Positions 33,585-45,374 of a DNA stretch of 64,000 nucleotides are shown one piece after another (position 1 is the first letter of the stretch; the number at the start of each line of letters is the position of its first letter). The translations under genes were made by a program, and so were the position numbers. The notes below the pieces were generated by a model. That model worked only from the letters and a program-made list of their open reading frames with translations. It did no database searches and was not told the origin of the DNA. The DNA comes from Cyprinodon diabolis (taxonomy: Eukaryota > Chordata > Actinopteri > Cyprinodontiformes > Cyprinodontidae). The DNA is taken from contig CM060080.1 in the NCBI GenBank assembly GCA_030533445.1, positions 6,800,052 through 6,864,051 of the forward strand. Reading direction: 5' to 3'.

Positions 33585-34797
33585 CACTCACCGGCCACTT
33601 TATTAGGTACACCTGTCCAACTGCTCGTTAACACTTAATTTCTAAGCAGCCAATCACATGGCGGCAACTCAGTGCATTTAGGCATGTAGACATGGTCAAG
33701 ACAATCTCCTGCAGTTCAAACCGAGCATCAGTATGGGGAAGAAAGGTGATTTGAGTGACTTTGAACGTGGCATGATTGTTGGTGCCAGACAGGCTGGTCT
33801 GAGTATTTCAGAAACTGCTGATCTACTGGGATTTTCACGCACAACCATCTCTAGGGTTTACAGAGAATGGTCCGAAAAAGAAAAAACATCCAGTGAGCGG
33901 CAGTTCTGTGGGCGGAAATGCCTTGTTGATGCCAGAGGAGAATGGCCACACTGGTTCGAGCTGATGGAAGGGCAACAGTGACTCAAATAACCACCCGTTA
34001 CAACCAAGGTGGGCAGAAGAGCATCTCTGAACGCACAGTAGGTCGAACTTTGAGGCAGATGGCCTACAGCAGCAGAAGACCACACCGGGTGCCACTCCTT
34101 TCAGCTAAGAACAGGAAACTGAGGCTACAATTTGCACAAGCTCATCGAAATTGGACAATAGAAGATTGGAAAAACATTGCCTGGTCTGATGAGTCTCGAT
34201 TTCTGCTGCGACATTAGGATGGTAGGGTCAGAATTTGCCGTCTACAACATGAAAGCATGGATCCATCCTGCCTTGTATCAACGGTTCAGGCTGGTGGTGG
34301 TGGTGTCATGGTGTGGGGAATATTTTCTTGGCACTCTTTGGGCCCCTTGGTACCAATTGAGCATCGTGGAATGCCACAGCCTACCTGAGTATTGTTGCTG
34401 ACCATGTCCATCCCTTTATGACCACAATGTACCCAACTTCTGATGGCTACTTTCAGCAGGATAATGCGCCATGTCATAAAGCTGGAATCATCTCAGACTG
34501 GTTTCTTGAACATGACAATGAGTTCACTGAACTCAAATGGCCTCAGCAGTCACCAGATCTCAATCCAATAGAGCATCTTTGGGATGTGGTGGAACGGGAG
34601 ATTCGCATCATGGATGTGCAGCCGACAAATCTGCGGCAACTGTGTGATGCCATCATGTCAATATGGACCAAACTCCCTGAGGAATGCTTCCAGCACCTTG
34701 TTGAATCTATGCCACGAAGAATTGAGGCAGTTCTGAAGGCAAAAGGGGGTCCAACCCGTTACTAGCATGGGGTACCTAATAAAGTGGCCGGTGAGTG
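33585..34797 (+). mobile_element. Tc1/mariner element, family A (decayed, complete ends)
   Basis: A 1213 bp element flanked by TA dinucleotides (33583-33584 and 34798-34799). The terminal inverted repeats are cactcaccggccactttatt plus aggtac at the left and the exact complement at the right, 26 bases. This short-TIR Tc1 type is widespread in fish. The transposase gene inside is broken. Confidence 0.95.
33733..34765 (+). pseudogene. Tc1 transposase pseudogene, family A
   Basis: It begins MGKKGDLSDFERGMIVGARQ, with a paired helix-turn-helix DNA-binding region (ISETADLLGFSRTTISRVYR). A frameshift near 33930 leads to the RTVGRTLRQM segment, then SDESRF (first catalytic Asp). A TAG stop at 34215 interrupts, and another frameshift near 34380 leads to QQDNAPCHK (second Asp) and SPDLNPIEHLW (catalytic Glu). 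All three DD34E residues can be located but in different frames. Reading needs at least two frameshifts and one stop to be bypassed, so no active enzyme is made. The normal length is about 340 residues. Confidence 0.9.
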
Positions 34798-34799
34798 TA

Positions 34800-35482
34800 T
34801 ATACTGTATATAACCCATGCACCTTTTTCTGTAACACTGTTATAAGATAGCAAATCTCACTATACTGCTTGGTAACAAGAAAAACTCTATTTGGTAATAA
34901 CCCCGAAATTAAGGTATATATGCAAGTAATTACCTGCCTGTAAATATTACAATTGTATGTTACTACGTAACAATGGAGATTTCTGGTGGGTAATTAGCAT
35001 AAGGTTACCACATAACAGTTTATATTATTGGCCACCACCTACCAACAGCTTACAAAGTAAATTGTTACTTGTGATCTGGTTAATAAAGCATTTTAGAACT
35101 GAAATTAAGTAACATATAAATAAGAGTTTAGTTGAGATTGGTTAGCTGTCTTCTAGGTTTGTTTTTCTGTTATATGCCAAGTAATAAACTGCAATTTACT
35201 AGATAATAACACATCAATTTATTGCTGTTGGTGAAATGACTGACTTACCTGTTAATAACGGTTTGACATTGTTTAAGGAAAGCTTTACACCTTAAAACGC
35301 CTTTTTTTATGGTTCTTTTTCAGAGAAAAGATCACTTGGGACAAACTCTTTAAATAACACTTCAGAATATATATGTATTAAATAACCATGAGACATGACC
35401 ACAGATTTTGACAGAAATTGTAATGTTACTCAGATCAGAGAAGTTGCTTTGGGGTCCCTGGTTGGTTTAAATGTTTTCTATT
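34800..35482. other. AT-rich intronic sequence, nothing recognised
   Basis: Low-complexity and AT-rich. Several ggtaac/ataac-type motifs recur, but no structure can be supported. Confidence 0.45.
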
Positions 35483-35490
35483 AAGCAAAG

Positions 35491-35826
35491 GCTTTGGGGC
35501 GACAGTGGCGTTGGATGTAGGAGTTTGCCCTGAAATCGAAGGGTTGACGGTTCAAGCCCCGACTCCGACTTTCAGTGTCGTTGTGTCCTTGGGCAAGACA
35601 CTTCACCTACTACTGATGGTGGTCAGAGGGCCCGGTGGCGCCAGTGTACGGCAGCCTCGCTTCTGTCAGTGAGCCCCAGGGGCAGCTGTGGCTACAATGT
35701 AGCTTGCTACTATCAGTGTGTGAGTGTGTGTGTGAATGGGTGAATGAATGTAGTGTAAAGCGCCTTGGTCAAGTCTCCTAACTTGAATAAAGGCGCTATA
35801 TAAGTACATGCCATTTACCATTTACC
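35491..35826 (+). mobile_element. tRNA-derived SINE with target-site duplication
   Basis: The head ggggcgacagtggcg and the box-B-like ggttcaagccccgac indicate a tRNA-derived pol III promoter. The body runs through gtccttgggcaagacacttc and the tail ends in aaggcgctatataagtacat and ccatttaccatttacc. The duplication aagcaaag lies at 35483-35490 and 35827-35834. This is a widespread teleost SINE structure. The intact duplication suggests fairly recent insertion. Confidence 0.85.
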
Positions 35827-35956
35827 AAGCAAAGCCAGCAGATTCAAAAAAAGAAAAAAAGGATTCATGCCTAGGTGAGCATGTACAGTAGTCATAATTG
35901 AAAGGAAAACTTTAAACACAGAAGCACTGATCCAGGGATACTTTCTAATTCTGTTT

Positions 35957-36770
35957 CCAGGGGCAAATTTAGAAAATTTGGGGCCCTAGGCAAAGACAGG
36001 CATGAGGCCTTCTGAATTGAAACACATAAAACAAACTCATTATACAGATACAGAACTTTTAATAGAATAGACATCCATTATCTGTTCTAGGTTTTGTTCC
36101 TCTCTTCTTGTCCCTTTTCTTCTTGTTTTCCTCTCTATGTTTTGTACTCAGCTGACTTTTCATGCTGTCCCTAAAGGAATGAAAGATTTTTTCCAAGCAC
36201 TAAGCTCACTTACTGTAGCTGATTGCTCCTTCCTGTGTTTCCAAAAAGGCGAAAGTAAATAAACCAGTCCTTCTTTTCACTGTAGATAAGCCATGATCTG
36301 CTTATCTGTTCTCCATTTTTCATTTGGATGAAATAATAGCTGCATGAATCATGACAGCAGACAAGATAGAGGAGAGCAGGAGGCGGGGTTACCAATCTAC
36401 TGGCTCTGGAGAGCAGAGTTCGCTGCTTTTAGATGTTGTCTCCAAAGTCTCCAGTAGCAGAAAAAAGTCGCTAGATTTGGCACTAGGTGCTTATTTTTTA
36501 AAGCAAAGTGCTAGAGGGCTCTGAAAAGTCACTAAATATAGCAACAAAATCGCTAATCGCACCATTTGTTTTCAAATGGTTTGCTGTGCAGCAAATAGAC
36601 TGACCCAATATGGTGGACACTAAAGCATTGTAGCGAAAGGATTTTCATCAAAAACATAATTAATGCAAAGAAAAAAGGAATAACTGTATTAACCATACAT
36701 GTAAACTGAGTTCTATGGGGCCCCCAGGAACTTGGGATCCTAGGCAACTGCCTAGTGTTGCCTAATGGTA
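35957..36770 (+). mobile_element. GGGGCCC-type DNA element, copy 1
   Basis: The left end caggggcaaatttagaaaat followed by ttggggccctaggcaaagac is matched, inverted, by the end of the repeat at 38003-38283. The right end has tggggcccccagg and ggatcctaggcaactgccta. CAGGGG-type ends suggest hAT, but no target duplication or protein was found. A C run of 13 follows at 36774. Confidence 0.45.
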
Positions 36771-36773
36771 ACT

Positions 36774-36786
36774 CCCCCCCCCCCCC
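36774..36786. repeat. C homopolymer
   Basis: Thirteen consecutive C. Confidence 0.9.
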
Positions 36787-36849
36787 GTCTGTTCCTGTAA
36801 TTGAAGATGATGTTGTTAGGACCAAATCACGCAAAATCTGTATGCAAGG

Positions 36850-37060
36850 CATCAGCTTTGGGGCTAAGGTGCGAATTTAATTGTAGTTTAGGGTTAGAGT
36901 GAGGTGTCCACTACGAATGGTTAGTATTGTCAGGGTTAGGGCATAGAAAAAGTTAAAAATGAATGGAAATCAATGGAGGACAGTTGAAGATAACACATGG
37001 TCCTCACTACATGTAGGGAGAAGAGAACGGGTGTGTGTTTGTGTGTGAGAAGAGATTTGT
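36850..37060 (-). repeat. CCCTAACC-containing teleost repeat, copy 1
   Basis: Has gtttagggttagagtgagg, ggttagggcatagaaa and tcctcactacatgtaggg, the reverse-oriented counterpart of the repeats at 55960-56240 and 63440-63750. It contains telomere-like motifs but no tandem array. Confidence 0.55.
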
Positions 37061-38002
37061 TTCTATCTTTGTCATTTAAAGAGTCTCTGCAGTATCCAGA
37101 CCTGCTATGCTTACATGCACCCACATAGGCAAGGTCATTCTGCTCATATGCATCAATGCACATGAGGGTTTCTTTGCCCCACCCCCCATTATTACACACA
37201 CAGACCCACCCCTCCACACACAACACACACACACCCCGACAGGTGAAAAGAAGGGTCGCTGGAAGGGAGAAAGGCCCTGATCTCTGCTCTCTTTCTCTGT
37301 CATCCACGTTTCCTCAGGGAGGGTGAGGACAATACATTTATTAACACACACACACATACACCATCTCTTGCCTTCACTTCCTTTGCTTTTGGTATTCCCA
37401 GTGGGCTGCCGCTTGTCTGCAGGGTAACATGAATGAATTAGCATTAAGCAGCTCCAACAGGTCATTGGCTACTGCTTCTTTTCAGTTGTCCATATGGGTG
37501 TCCAGAAACTCACATCCATCAAAACTTTTAAAAAAGTAAGGTTTCAAATTGTTATCAAAGATGAAACATTCAGAAGTGGTCCCAGCTCGTTTCAGTATGA
37601 TTCTACTGGCTTTTTAGCCTATTCAATAAGTAACAGTTACATGGACCTCGTACAGATTGGTGTCACTCCATGGCTTATTTCCATCGACATATATTTCCAT
37701 TTGCAGCCTTTTCTGAGTCTCCTCTTACACTTGAGTCTGACTAAAACCATCGAGCAAGCTGCGGTCTATCACTCTGTAACACAGTGGACTGTGGGGCCGG
37801 CTGCCTTGAAGATTCCGCCCAATTTGAGTTGATTCTCTGTATGAAAAAATGAATCAAGCCTTGTTGAACAGATCGACTTGAGATGAGTCATGTAGAAATG
37901 GACAAATACAAAGGTTCTTCCAGGAAGGAGCCACTCTTCCATCTGCATCTGCTCCTTTAAAAGGACAGTAGAGTCTAACAGACAGTTGGTGGCAGTTGAG
38001 TA

Positions 38003-38283
38003 GGGCCCCCCCCTGGGGGCCCCATAAAACTCTGTTTGCATGTATGTTTGATACAACCATTCCCTATTTGGGCACATAAATTATGTTTTTGATAAAAATG
38101 ATTTTGTTTAAATGCCACCAGAAAGCTTATAATATTAAATGTGTCTATTCTAAGATATGTATGTCTATTCTTTAAAAATTTCTGTTTCTGTATAATGGGT
38201 CTGTTTATGTGTTGTCTTCTCAATTTAGAGGGCCCCCTGCCTGTCTTTGCATAGGGCCCCAAATTCCCTAAATCCACCCCTGC
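38003..38283 (-). mobile_element. GGGGCCC-type DNA element, copy 2
   Basis: The right end atagggccccaaattcccta then aatccacccctg is the inverted match of the left end at 35957. The left end has gggccccccctgggggcccc. At about 280 bases it is a short deletion derivative of the same family. Confidence 0.5.
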
Positions 38284-38565
38284 AGACAGTCAGCATGAAG
38301 TATCCAAAGTTTAAAACTCAATGTAAGCCTGTTGTTTACAGCCACTCAGAGTTCTGGTAGCACTGTAATTTTTTTAATTTGAGTAGAGACATAGGGCCGG
38401 ATTTATCAAGATCCAATTTTGCACGCAGTAATTTGCGCTCGCAAACTGGAATTTTGCGCGAGGGGTGGCAGGCGCAAAACTGTTGGAGACGCCCTATTTA
38501 AATGATGGTTTTCCGCGTTTTGTGGTTTGCGGCAAAGTAGTTTGTAGTTTGTACATTAAGAAATT

Positions 38566-38567
<2 letters not shown>

Positions 38568-38651
<84 letters not shown>

Positions 38652-38655
38652 TATA
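38568..38655. repeat. (AT)n microsatellite inside the Harbinger element
   Basis: AT run with two AA interruptions. Confidence 0.95.
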
Positions 38656-38774
38656 AACTTTGGCAACCTTTATTCCCTAAGGTGGTATGTGGCTGAATTT
38701 CTACTTCACTGCAGTAAAAAAAAGAAAAACGGTGTTTTGTATTGGCCTGTAGAAAAATGCACATACCAAATGGC

Positions 38775-39300
38775 TCACAGGAGGTGACTGTGGATGAGAG
38801 TACTGCGCGTACGCATCCACGCAGCATTGGCATGTTGCTCCAAAGGCGCAGGGGGTCTGGTTTCTCTGTTAGGGCAGGGCGACATGGCATTTAGAACGTC
38901 AGACAGCACTTCTGAAAAACGAGATTGGGAGATCCCAGCTCTCGCTGCAACCGTACACTGGAATGACCCAGATGCAAAAAAAGTGCAATGTTGCAAGGAG
39001 TTTTGTGATATCTGGTATTGCGTGGGTCCTCCTTGTGGCTGGCTCCAAATCCACTCGGAGTTCCCCTAACAGCTCCAAAATGGCAATGCTGGATAAACGA
39101 TATGTTTTGATGATTGTTTCCTCGTTCATTCCAAAAATATTCACACGGAGTGAAAAAATGCGTTCACTGCGTCTCCTTGCTTCATTTCGATGTCTCCTTC
39201 TTGCGACAATAACCGCTGCCATGTGTGCGCAATTACGCATACAGACCATTTGCACCTTCTTTTGAAACGTGTTAAATATAGAGTCAGATACCGTTAGCAA
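38775..39300 (-). pseudogene. HARBI1-like transposase N-terminal remnant
   Basis: The frame from 39300 gives RRSERIFSLRVNIFGMNEET, YRLSSIAILELLGELRVDLE and PATRRTHAIP…TKLLATLHFF, the helical N-terminal region of HARBI1-family nucleases. A one-base slip in the T-rich stretch near 38980 moves to a second frame with GSFQCTVAARAGISQSRFSE (a helix-turn-helix-like motif) and VLSDVLNAM. The DDE motifs that should follow are missing. Pseudogene; about 130 residues recognisable. Confidence 0.8.
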
Positions 39301-39657
39301 AATTGCTTTCAGGTTTGATAAATCACTTTGCGAGTGCTAAATTAATATATTTACATGTTCTCCTCCCACAAGACGCACTTTTGCGTGTAAACGCCCCATA
39401 TTGCATATTCATTGCAGAAAAAGTACTAAATGGATAAGAGGCGCTATTTAGCACGTTTTAAAGACCAAATCCTTTTAGCACGCTGTTGATGGATCAGTTT
39501 GTACATTTTTTAGCGTGCGCAGTGAAGTAGCTCACATTTTTATACACGCAAACCTTTTATAGATCCGGCCCATAGAGTTTATGTTTAAGTTAGACTTTTC
39601 TATATTCAAGCTTTACTGGTTTAATTTTCTATCCGCTGCCTCTGCCAAGTCATCTGG

Positions 39658-40413
39658 TATGGAGGACCAATCCTGCCCTAATTAAAAATACGTACAGAAA
39701 TAAATGAAGGACTTAATAATATAAAATTGCTTGGAAAAAGTAGTTAAAAATATGAATTTGTGTGCTGTGCAGAGATGCAGGGGAAACCGTATCTGATGGG
39801 GAAACGCAGCTCGACGTAACACCGGCTGCAGACCAGCGAGTGGAAATAGAGCAAGTAAAAAACACAAAGTAGAAATATACGAAGTGGAAAAAGAGAGGAA
39901 AATAAAAGGGCAGGTGTAAATCTTTTGGGTAAAAAAAACAAAACAAAAAAAAGTATTAAGAAATAGAAGGTTAAAATAAAGTAGAAAGAAATATGTATGG
40001 TGTAAATCATTATGAGAACAAAACATCTTTTTAAAATGTTGGTGTGAATAAATATGAAAAAATAAAAAGGGTTGCAGTGGAAATTCGGAACAAAAAAAAC
40101 CTCTACTAGCAATAAATACACAAAGACAAAATAAAGACTTCAATAAAAATGTATAACAGAAAAGAAGTGCGTTAAAAATAAGTCAGCATAAAAGCAAGAA
40201 GAAAAGTAAAAATAAAAGTGTAAGTTATAATATATATTTTTTGATGAATAATTGATCAATTGTTGAAGAAATATCTTCTTTTTATTATTTTGTCACATTT
40301 AATGGCACACAAATTCATATTATTAGCTACTTTTTCAAGCAATTTTGTATATTATTAAGTCCTTCATTTATTTCTGTACGTATTTTTAATTATGGCAGGA
40401 TCGGTCCTCCATA
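39658..40413. mobile_element. DNA element with ~120 bp terminal inverted repeats
   Basis: The first 120 bases (tatggaggaccaatcctgcc onward) and the last 120 (to ggcaggatcggtcctccata) are near-identical inverted copies sharing ttaaaaatacgtacagaaat and aaatgaaggacttaataata. The flanks carry a 6 bp direct repeat ATCTGG (39652-39657 and 40414-40419). The interior is A-rich and non-coding; the 153-residue open frame across it is a by-product. Superfamily not assigned. Confidence 0.8.
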
Positions 40414-40419
40414 ATCTGG

Positions 40420-42430
40420 AGGTCAAGTGAACATAAATAGTCATAAACCCATTTAATACAATAAGTATTGATGTTTTATAGTGAAAACATAATTCAGAAA
40501 ATATATTTTGAAAAGTAATTTTAAGGAAATTTTAAGCCATCACCACACAACGGTCTACTCACCTTTTAGTCCTGTTTTGACTACTTCCGTTTTTCTTTTC
40601 TGAGGTTAAACCCAACCTTATCAAGCAAAACCTAAGTTGTTCTTTTCAATAAATTAACAGTTAATCAGTTCCTTCTGTTATGGCCCACCAAATGTAAATA
40701 CTTGTTACTTCTTTTCCCTCTCTTTCTGATCCGGAGCTTATTTCTGTTTTCATTTAAACCATTCCTGCTGCCCCAATAGAGCAGATCCCCATTCTTCTGC
40801 TTCGTGTTTAAATCTGTATGAATGCAATGTGTGTATGCGCACACAGAGTCTAGACAGTACAGACAGATGCCATTGAAATGGATGAAGCTGCACAGCAAGC
40901 TAGAGTGTGAGGTCAGAGGTGAATTTCTACCTGCAGCACAGATTTAAAGTAAGAAGACACACTTTCATACATTAGAGATACAGAAAGACAGACAGCAGGA
41001 GGTGAAAAGGGGCTGCTGAAGGACACCAAACACACAGTATTTTTTTTTAGCTAAACCCTTACTTCAGTTATTCTTTTCATGCATTAGAAGTACAAGTGAT
41101 GGAGCGTTGAATGTAGAGGTCATGATCTTCTCTGTGCTTGCTTTGTTCATCTTAACCACATTAAAACCATCAAACATGTTGGGATTCTGACAGTTGGTTT
41201 GCTTTAGCAGACTCTTTTTTTGCATTTCAGAGTGGCTAAGGGTGGCATGTAACCTTCACAATGACAGGTCTGTAGTTCAATGCAGAGCTGCTGTTGTGTA
41301 TAACTTGAAGGAAATAAGACAAAATAAAATAAGTTACCTTGATGTTTTAAACAAATGAAAAAGCAGGTTATAAGTCTGAGGGAGACTGGGATCTCTCACA
41401 CTTTTAGGAAATGCTTTCCTGACCTCTGTCTTAATTCTGCCATGTTTTTTCCAATCTTATCTTCATCACATTTTTACTATTATTACCATCCTCATATTTT
41501 ATCTACACCCCATTTTTTCCTCTTCTTGTCTCTGGGTTCAGATTTACAGCAAGACATTATGTTGATGCCATAGAAGGTGTAAACAGATCAGCAACCATAA
41601 CTGATACTTGTTTTATTGAATTGGAAGGAGAAGAGTGAAGATGCATCGTTAAGCATTTTATACACCCTGTGCATCAGACCTTACAGATGTGGTTTTGTGT
41701 TCGGCCGTCGTTCCCTTTGTGAGGTTGGTTCTTTTTTTCAGCAGCAATACAATTTTGAGGTTATGTGTGTGTAATGGCCTAACATTGACCCAGGCAATAT
41801 ATTCAAAGTTATAATATTTCAAAGAATATTTTTAAAATTTTCAAAGAAGAACATTTTTCCAGAGTTATAAGGTACACTGCAGTATGACAGATCATTTTAT
41901 CTACCTGTTCAAATTTAGGGAAATATACTTATTTTAAAAATTAAAAAAATTATTTTTACATCAGTTTTTACAGTGCATCAAGGATTCTATTTTGTCATTT
42001 AATAAACACATTAGCAGTTACAAATCTTCATCATTGCTCAGTCATCATCACCTCTAATTTTATATTCAGAGTCCTTGTAACACTTGAAGGACTCTGTTCT
42101 GTCCTACCATAACATTCAGTGTGCTTGCTCCCTTTAACTTAAGGTGTTTTTTGTTAAACTCTGTTCTTTTTTCTTTGATTAATTTAGTCAGATCTGGTTT
42201 AAGTAGCTGAGTTTCAGCTCTCTCCGTGTAGTGTCATCCACTGTATACTATTCTGATATAGTAGTGGCTTACATGCATATTTATGTTGCGAGTGACTAGA
42301 CACCAAAACATTATAGTGTAGGATCCAGCAGTAGTTCCTTAATTCTTTTATTATGACCCTGTGTATAACAAGAACAACCACTCTACAGACATGCCACCTA
42401 GTGGTCATAATTCCAAGAGTTAAATAACAT
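40420..42430. other. Intronic sequence without recognised gene
   Basis: AT-rich with scattered T and A runs. No exon, terminus or known repeat is supportable. Confidence 0.45.
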
Positions 42431-42438
42431 ATAATAAT

Positions 42439-43276
42439 TAGGGATGGAAAAGTTTATGAAAACCGTCCGAACCGTTCGGTTCGACTGTCTCGGTTCGGTT
42501 CGCGTGTGTTGCGTTCGGTTCATGCGCTGCTCCTTTTTCTCATAGGCGAAGCGTTTACACTCCAGAGAGGAAGGTGGTGGTACTGCGACCACAGCCAACC
42601 ACCAGTAGTAAACAAGAAGAAGAAGTAGCGAAGCAGCGTAGCCGGGTGTAGCAGAAAAAAATCAGTTGTTGTGGAGAATTGTGTGGGTATGGCGAGTGGG
42701 AAAGAACAGGAGTTGGAAGACGCGCCAGCAGCACTTTATAGGTCTGCTGTATGGGACCACTTTGCATTTAGAGTGACCTACGATGACGGCGGAAAGAAAG
42801 TTGTGGATAAAAGTGCAACAGTGTGCAAGCATTGTGCAACACGTTTTGTTTATGCTAACAGCAACATGACCAACATGTCATGCTAACCCCGAAATCCCAC
42901 ATACTCCATCAGCGCTCCGCTCCACCCCGCTGCGCTCCAGACCGCCTGCACAAAGCAAAGCCTACAGCCTCCGCTGGGGCTCCCGTCCGCTCCGCTCTGA
43001 GTTCCTTGGAGATCGTAGAGGGCATGCACGAGATGATTAAATTCAAAGATGCAAAACATGCGGAAATTATCCATGGTTTCCGCGAATCATAAAAAAAAAT
43101 TACAATTCATTATTTTATTTTTTTTTCATTAAAAACAAATTTTCATTAATTTTTTATAATTTTTATAAATTTTTTTATTTTTCGGTGTAACAATCAACAT
43201 ATACCGAACCGAAAACCGTGACCACGAAACCATGAACCGAACCGAACTGTGGATTTTGTGAACCGTTCCACCCCTA
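42439..43276 (+). mobile_element. Non-autonomous hAT element, family 1, copy 3 (complete)
   Basis: 838 bp, flanked by a perfect 8 bp duplication ATAATAAT (42431-42438 and 43277-43284). The ends tagggatggaaa and gttccacccctA match the family. The sequence acaatcaacatataccgaac near 43190 is the intact target that was hit by a Tc1 in copy 4. Confidence 0.9.
42671..42886 (+). pseudogene. hAT BED-finger remnant, family 1 copy 3
   Basis: The frame holds the MASGKEQELEDAPAALYRSA start (ATG at 42689), the WDHFAF motif, VVDKSATVCKHCATRF and a stop after NMSC. A second frame from 42880 to 43092 continues the downstream part seen open in copy 1 (VRSALSSLEIVEGMHEM). The two frames do not join without a shift, and the zinc-binding His residues are missing. 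Confidence 0.7.
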
Positions 43277-44164
43277 ATAATAATTAATAAAGTGCAACGT
43301 ACAGGTTTGGGTACCCATGGTTATCTGACAGGTACCCGCATAAAACGAACATCTATGGGTAAAAAAAACAACATATTATTTCATGGGTGTGGGCACGAGT
43401 ATAAATGCACAAAATGCGGGCAGGTATCATACAGAGAGTTACAGTTATTAATATTTTCTTATTTATTAACTCTACATCTTAAAAAATAAATTGAGTCAAG
43501 AATATTCAGATAACAATTTTTTTAAGCAAAGAGACAAACCTTCTTACTTTGGCCAATTTACAGCTGTTAATCTGAGCGCGCACTGGATGTAAGAATGAGG
43601 CAATGATCTTTGCTGCTTGTGTTATTATAAACAGCTGTGTCTACACTTTGTGATCATGGGTAGGGTCGCACTCAGCTAATTATTTAGGGGTCCATGTGGT
43701 CCTGGCCGGGTTTTAAACAGGGATGATTGCTGGTAACAGTCTGGATCTCGGTTCTGAATTCTATAGGTGTGGGCAGATAAGATTTTGAAGAATGAGACCC
43801 GTGCAGGACTCTGAAGTACACCACATCTCTATTTTCCAGAATAGAGGGATGTCGTGGTTTGGGAAACCTCACCTTCAGCTGGTGGCTTGTAACTGTTACT
43901 CAGAGTGTAGATATTCTGTACACATGTCTGTAAAAATGTTTGTTTCTATTGTGGTTTCCTTTTTTTTATCAACATGTCTACTCAATCATTTTTGTCTCTG
44001 GCAGGGCATCTCACGGCCCGACCATTGCATGTATAACATATCTGGCCATCATCCACAACTATAGGTAGAGAACTACTTGGTTCCACAGGTGGCTTAGCTG
44101 GAGATAGTTCTTCCACATCCATTGGTTTATCATTCAGTTTATCTGTCTCTGAAAAGACTTGGAT

Positions 44165-44925
44165 GTATTTTTCTTAGATGTCTTTCCTCCTAAGCAATTT
44201 CCAGCTGGGGTTTGGACAGTGTTTCCTCCCTCAGACGGATAACCATTGCTGGTTCACAGCTGCACTGTGTCCGCATGTGGTACCTGGAGATAATACTGGA
44301 AGTGTTTTCAAATATTTACCAATGCAATGTTTCTGGTGGGGCAGCAGATCTCTTAAGTTTGGGATGTTATGTGGGGTTAGTTGCTTGAGCACAGCACTAG
44401 ATCATTGCACTGTGGCAGAACTCTTTTCATCAACATTTGTGCAGGGAACATGTTCAGTCCTGTGACAGGAGCTTTTTCAGGGACAGTAAACCTAGATGTG
44501 GGTCAGTGCCACTATGAACTACCTTCTTCAGTCTATGTTTTACAGTATCTATGGCTCCTTCAGCGATTCCATTGGATGATGTATAACCTGAACTGAAGAA
44601 GGTGAGCCTAATTTCCCACAAGACTGCAAATGCTTTCATTGCTCTGAACAAGCAAAAGGGACATAATTATGCACTACCCCATGTCTTGCAAAGACAGATT
44701 TCATCTCTTGTATTAGACTGAATGCTACCTTGTCACAAAAGTTTAACCAATCAGAATATTTGGCCAAATAGTCAACTAAAAACAGATTTGACTGGCCATT
44801 TAGTTCAAAGATGTCTGCTCCAATCTTCATCCATGTACCCCTTGGACTGAATGTGGGACTAGTAGTTCAACCAAGTGTTTTGGTTGCATTTGTTGGCACT
44901 GTGCACATTTTAGGGGGAGAGCAAA
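44165..44925 (-). pseudogene. Gypsy retrotransposon integrase remnant
   Basis: The minus strand, read from high to low coordinates, holds CAQCQQMQPKHLVE (zinc-binding CxxC half), then MKIGADIFELNGQSNLFLVD and YLAKYSDW (integrase core start with its catalytic Asp region), KSVFARHGVVHNYV, SSGYTSSNGIAEGAIDTVKH (core end with the Glu region), and a decayed C-terminal tail to about 44165. Frameshifts separate each block. The order fits Ty3/Gypsy pol. No functional enzyme is encoded. Confidence 0.75.
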
Positions 44926-45010
44926 ACCATCAAATCTGAAGTTTCACAACAAAAGGATCCAGTTCAAAGTAGACACTGTAGAAAACACAAGGTAGATCAT
45001 CACAGCACCA

Positions 45011-45343
45011 GTTCAAAAAGCTGATGATACTCAGATTAGAGCTATTGTTCACATGCCAACCCCAGAAGAAAAGCAGGGTCTTCAATGCGTACTAGAGAGG
45101 ACTAAGTTTCTAGCAGAGTACATTCCGAATGTGGAGTTGCTCACTGCATCCCTAAGACAAGTACTTAAGAAAGACACTTTGTGGTAGTAGCAATCAAACC
45201 ACGGTGAGGCAATGCAAACTCTTAATGCTGCCCTCACACGTGCACTGCTACTGAGGGTTCACGAAATAAAAAAGCCACTAGTTCTGCAAGCAAAGGATGG
45301 ACTGGGAGTGTGCCTGCTTCAAGAAGGTCACTCTGTGTTATAA
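45011..45343 (+). pseudogene. Gypsy reverse transcriptase/RNase H junction remnant, inverted relative to integrase
   Basis: The plus-strand frame has AIVHMPTPEEKQGLQCVLER, TKFLAEYIPNVELLTASLRQ and VLKKDTLW, then two adjacent stops (45185-45190), EAMQTLNAALTRALLLRVHE and LVLQAKDGLGVCLLQEG. This is the segment between the RT thumb and the start of RNase H in Gypsy pol. It runs opposite to the integrase and gag remnants on either side. The DGLG block stands where RNase H normally has its first Asp. Confidence 0.75.
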
Positions 45344-45374
45344 ATCATGGGCACTGTGTTGCCCTGCAATAGAT

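Larger units (their letters stand above)
38394..39571 (-). mobile_element. PIF/Harbinger element (non-autonomous, decayed)
   Basis: The ends are gggccggatttatcaagatc and, at the right, tttatagatccggccc. A 3 bp duplication ATA flanks the element at 38391-38393 and 39572-39574, as expected for Harbinger. The minus strand carries HARBI1-type transposase N-terminal sequence at 38775-39300. An AT microsatellite (38568-38655) has expanded within the element. At 1178 bp it lacks the catalytic two thirds. Confidence 0.85.

Noticed and set aside
35497..35560. Possible tRNA gene
   Set aside because: Only box-like promoter motifs are present; no cloverleaf or acceptor stem. It is the head of a SINE.
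36936..37465. Two overlapping Cys-rich open frames on the minus strand
   Set aside because: Low-complexity CA/CCC sequence read in reverse; no ligand pattern or homology.
39682..40143. 153-codon minus-strand open frame rich in Phe/Leu
   Set aside because: It lies across an A-rich non-coding element with long inverted repeats; the hydrophobic translation is just the complement of A runs.
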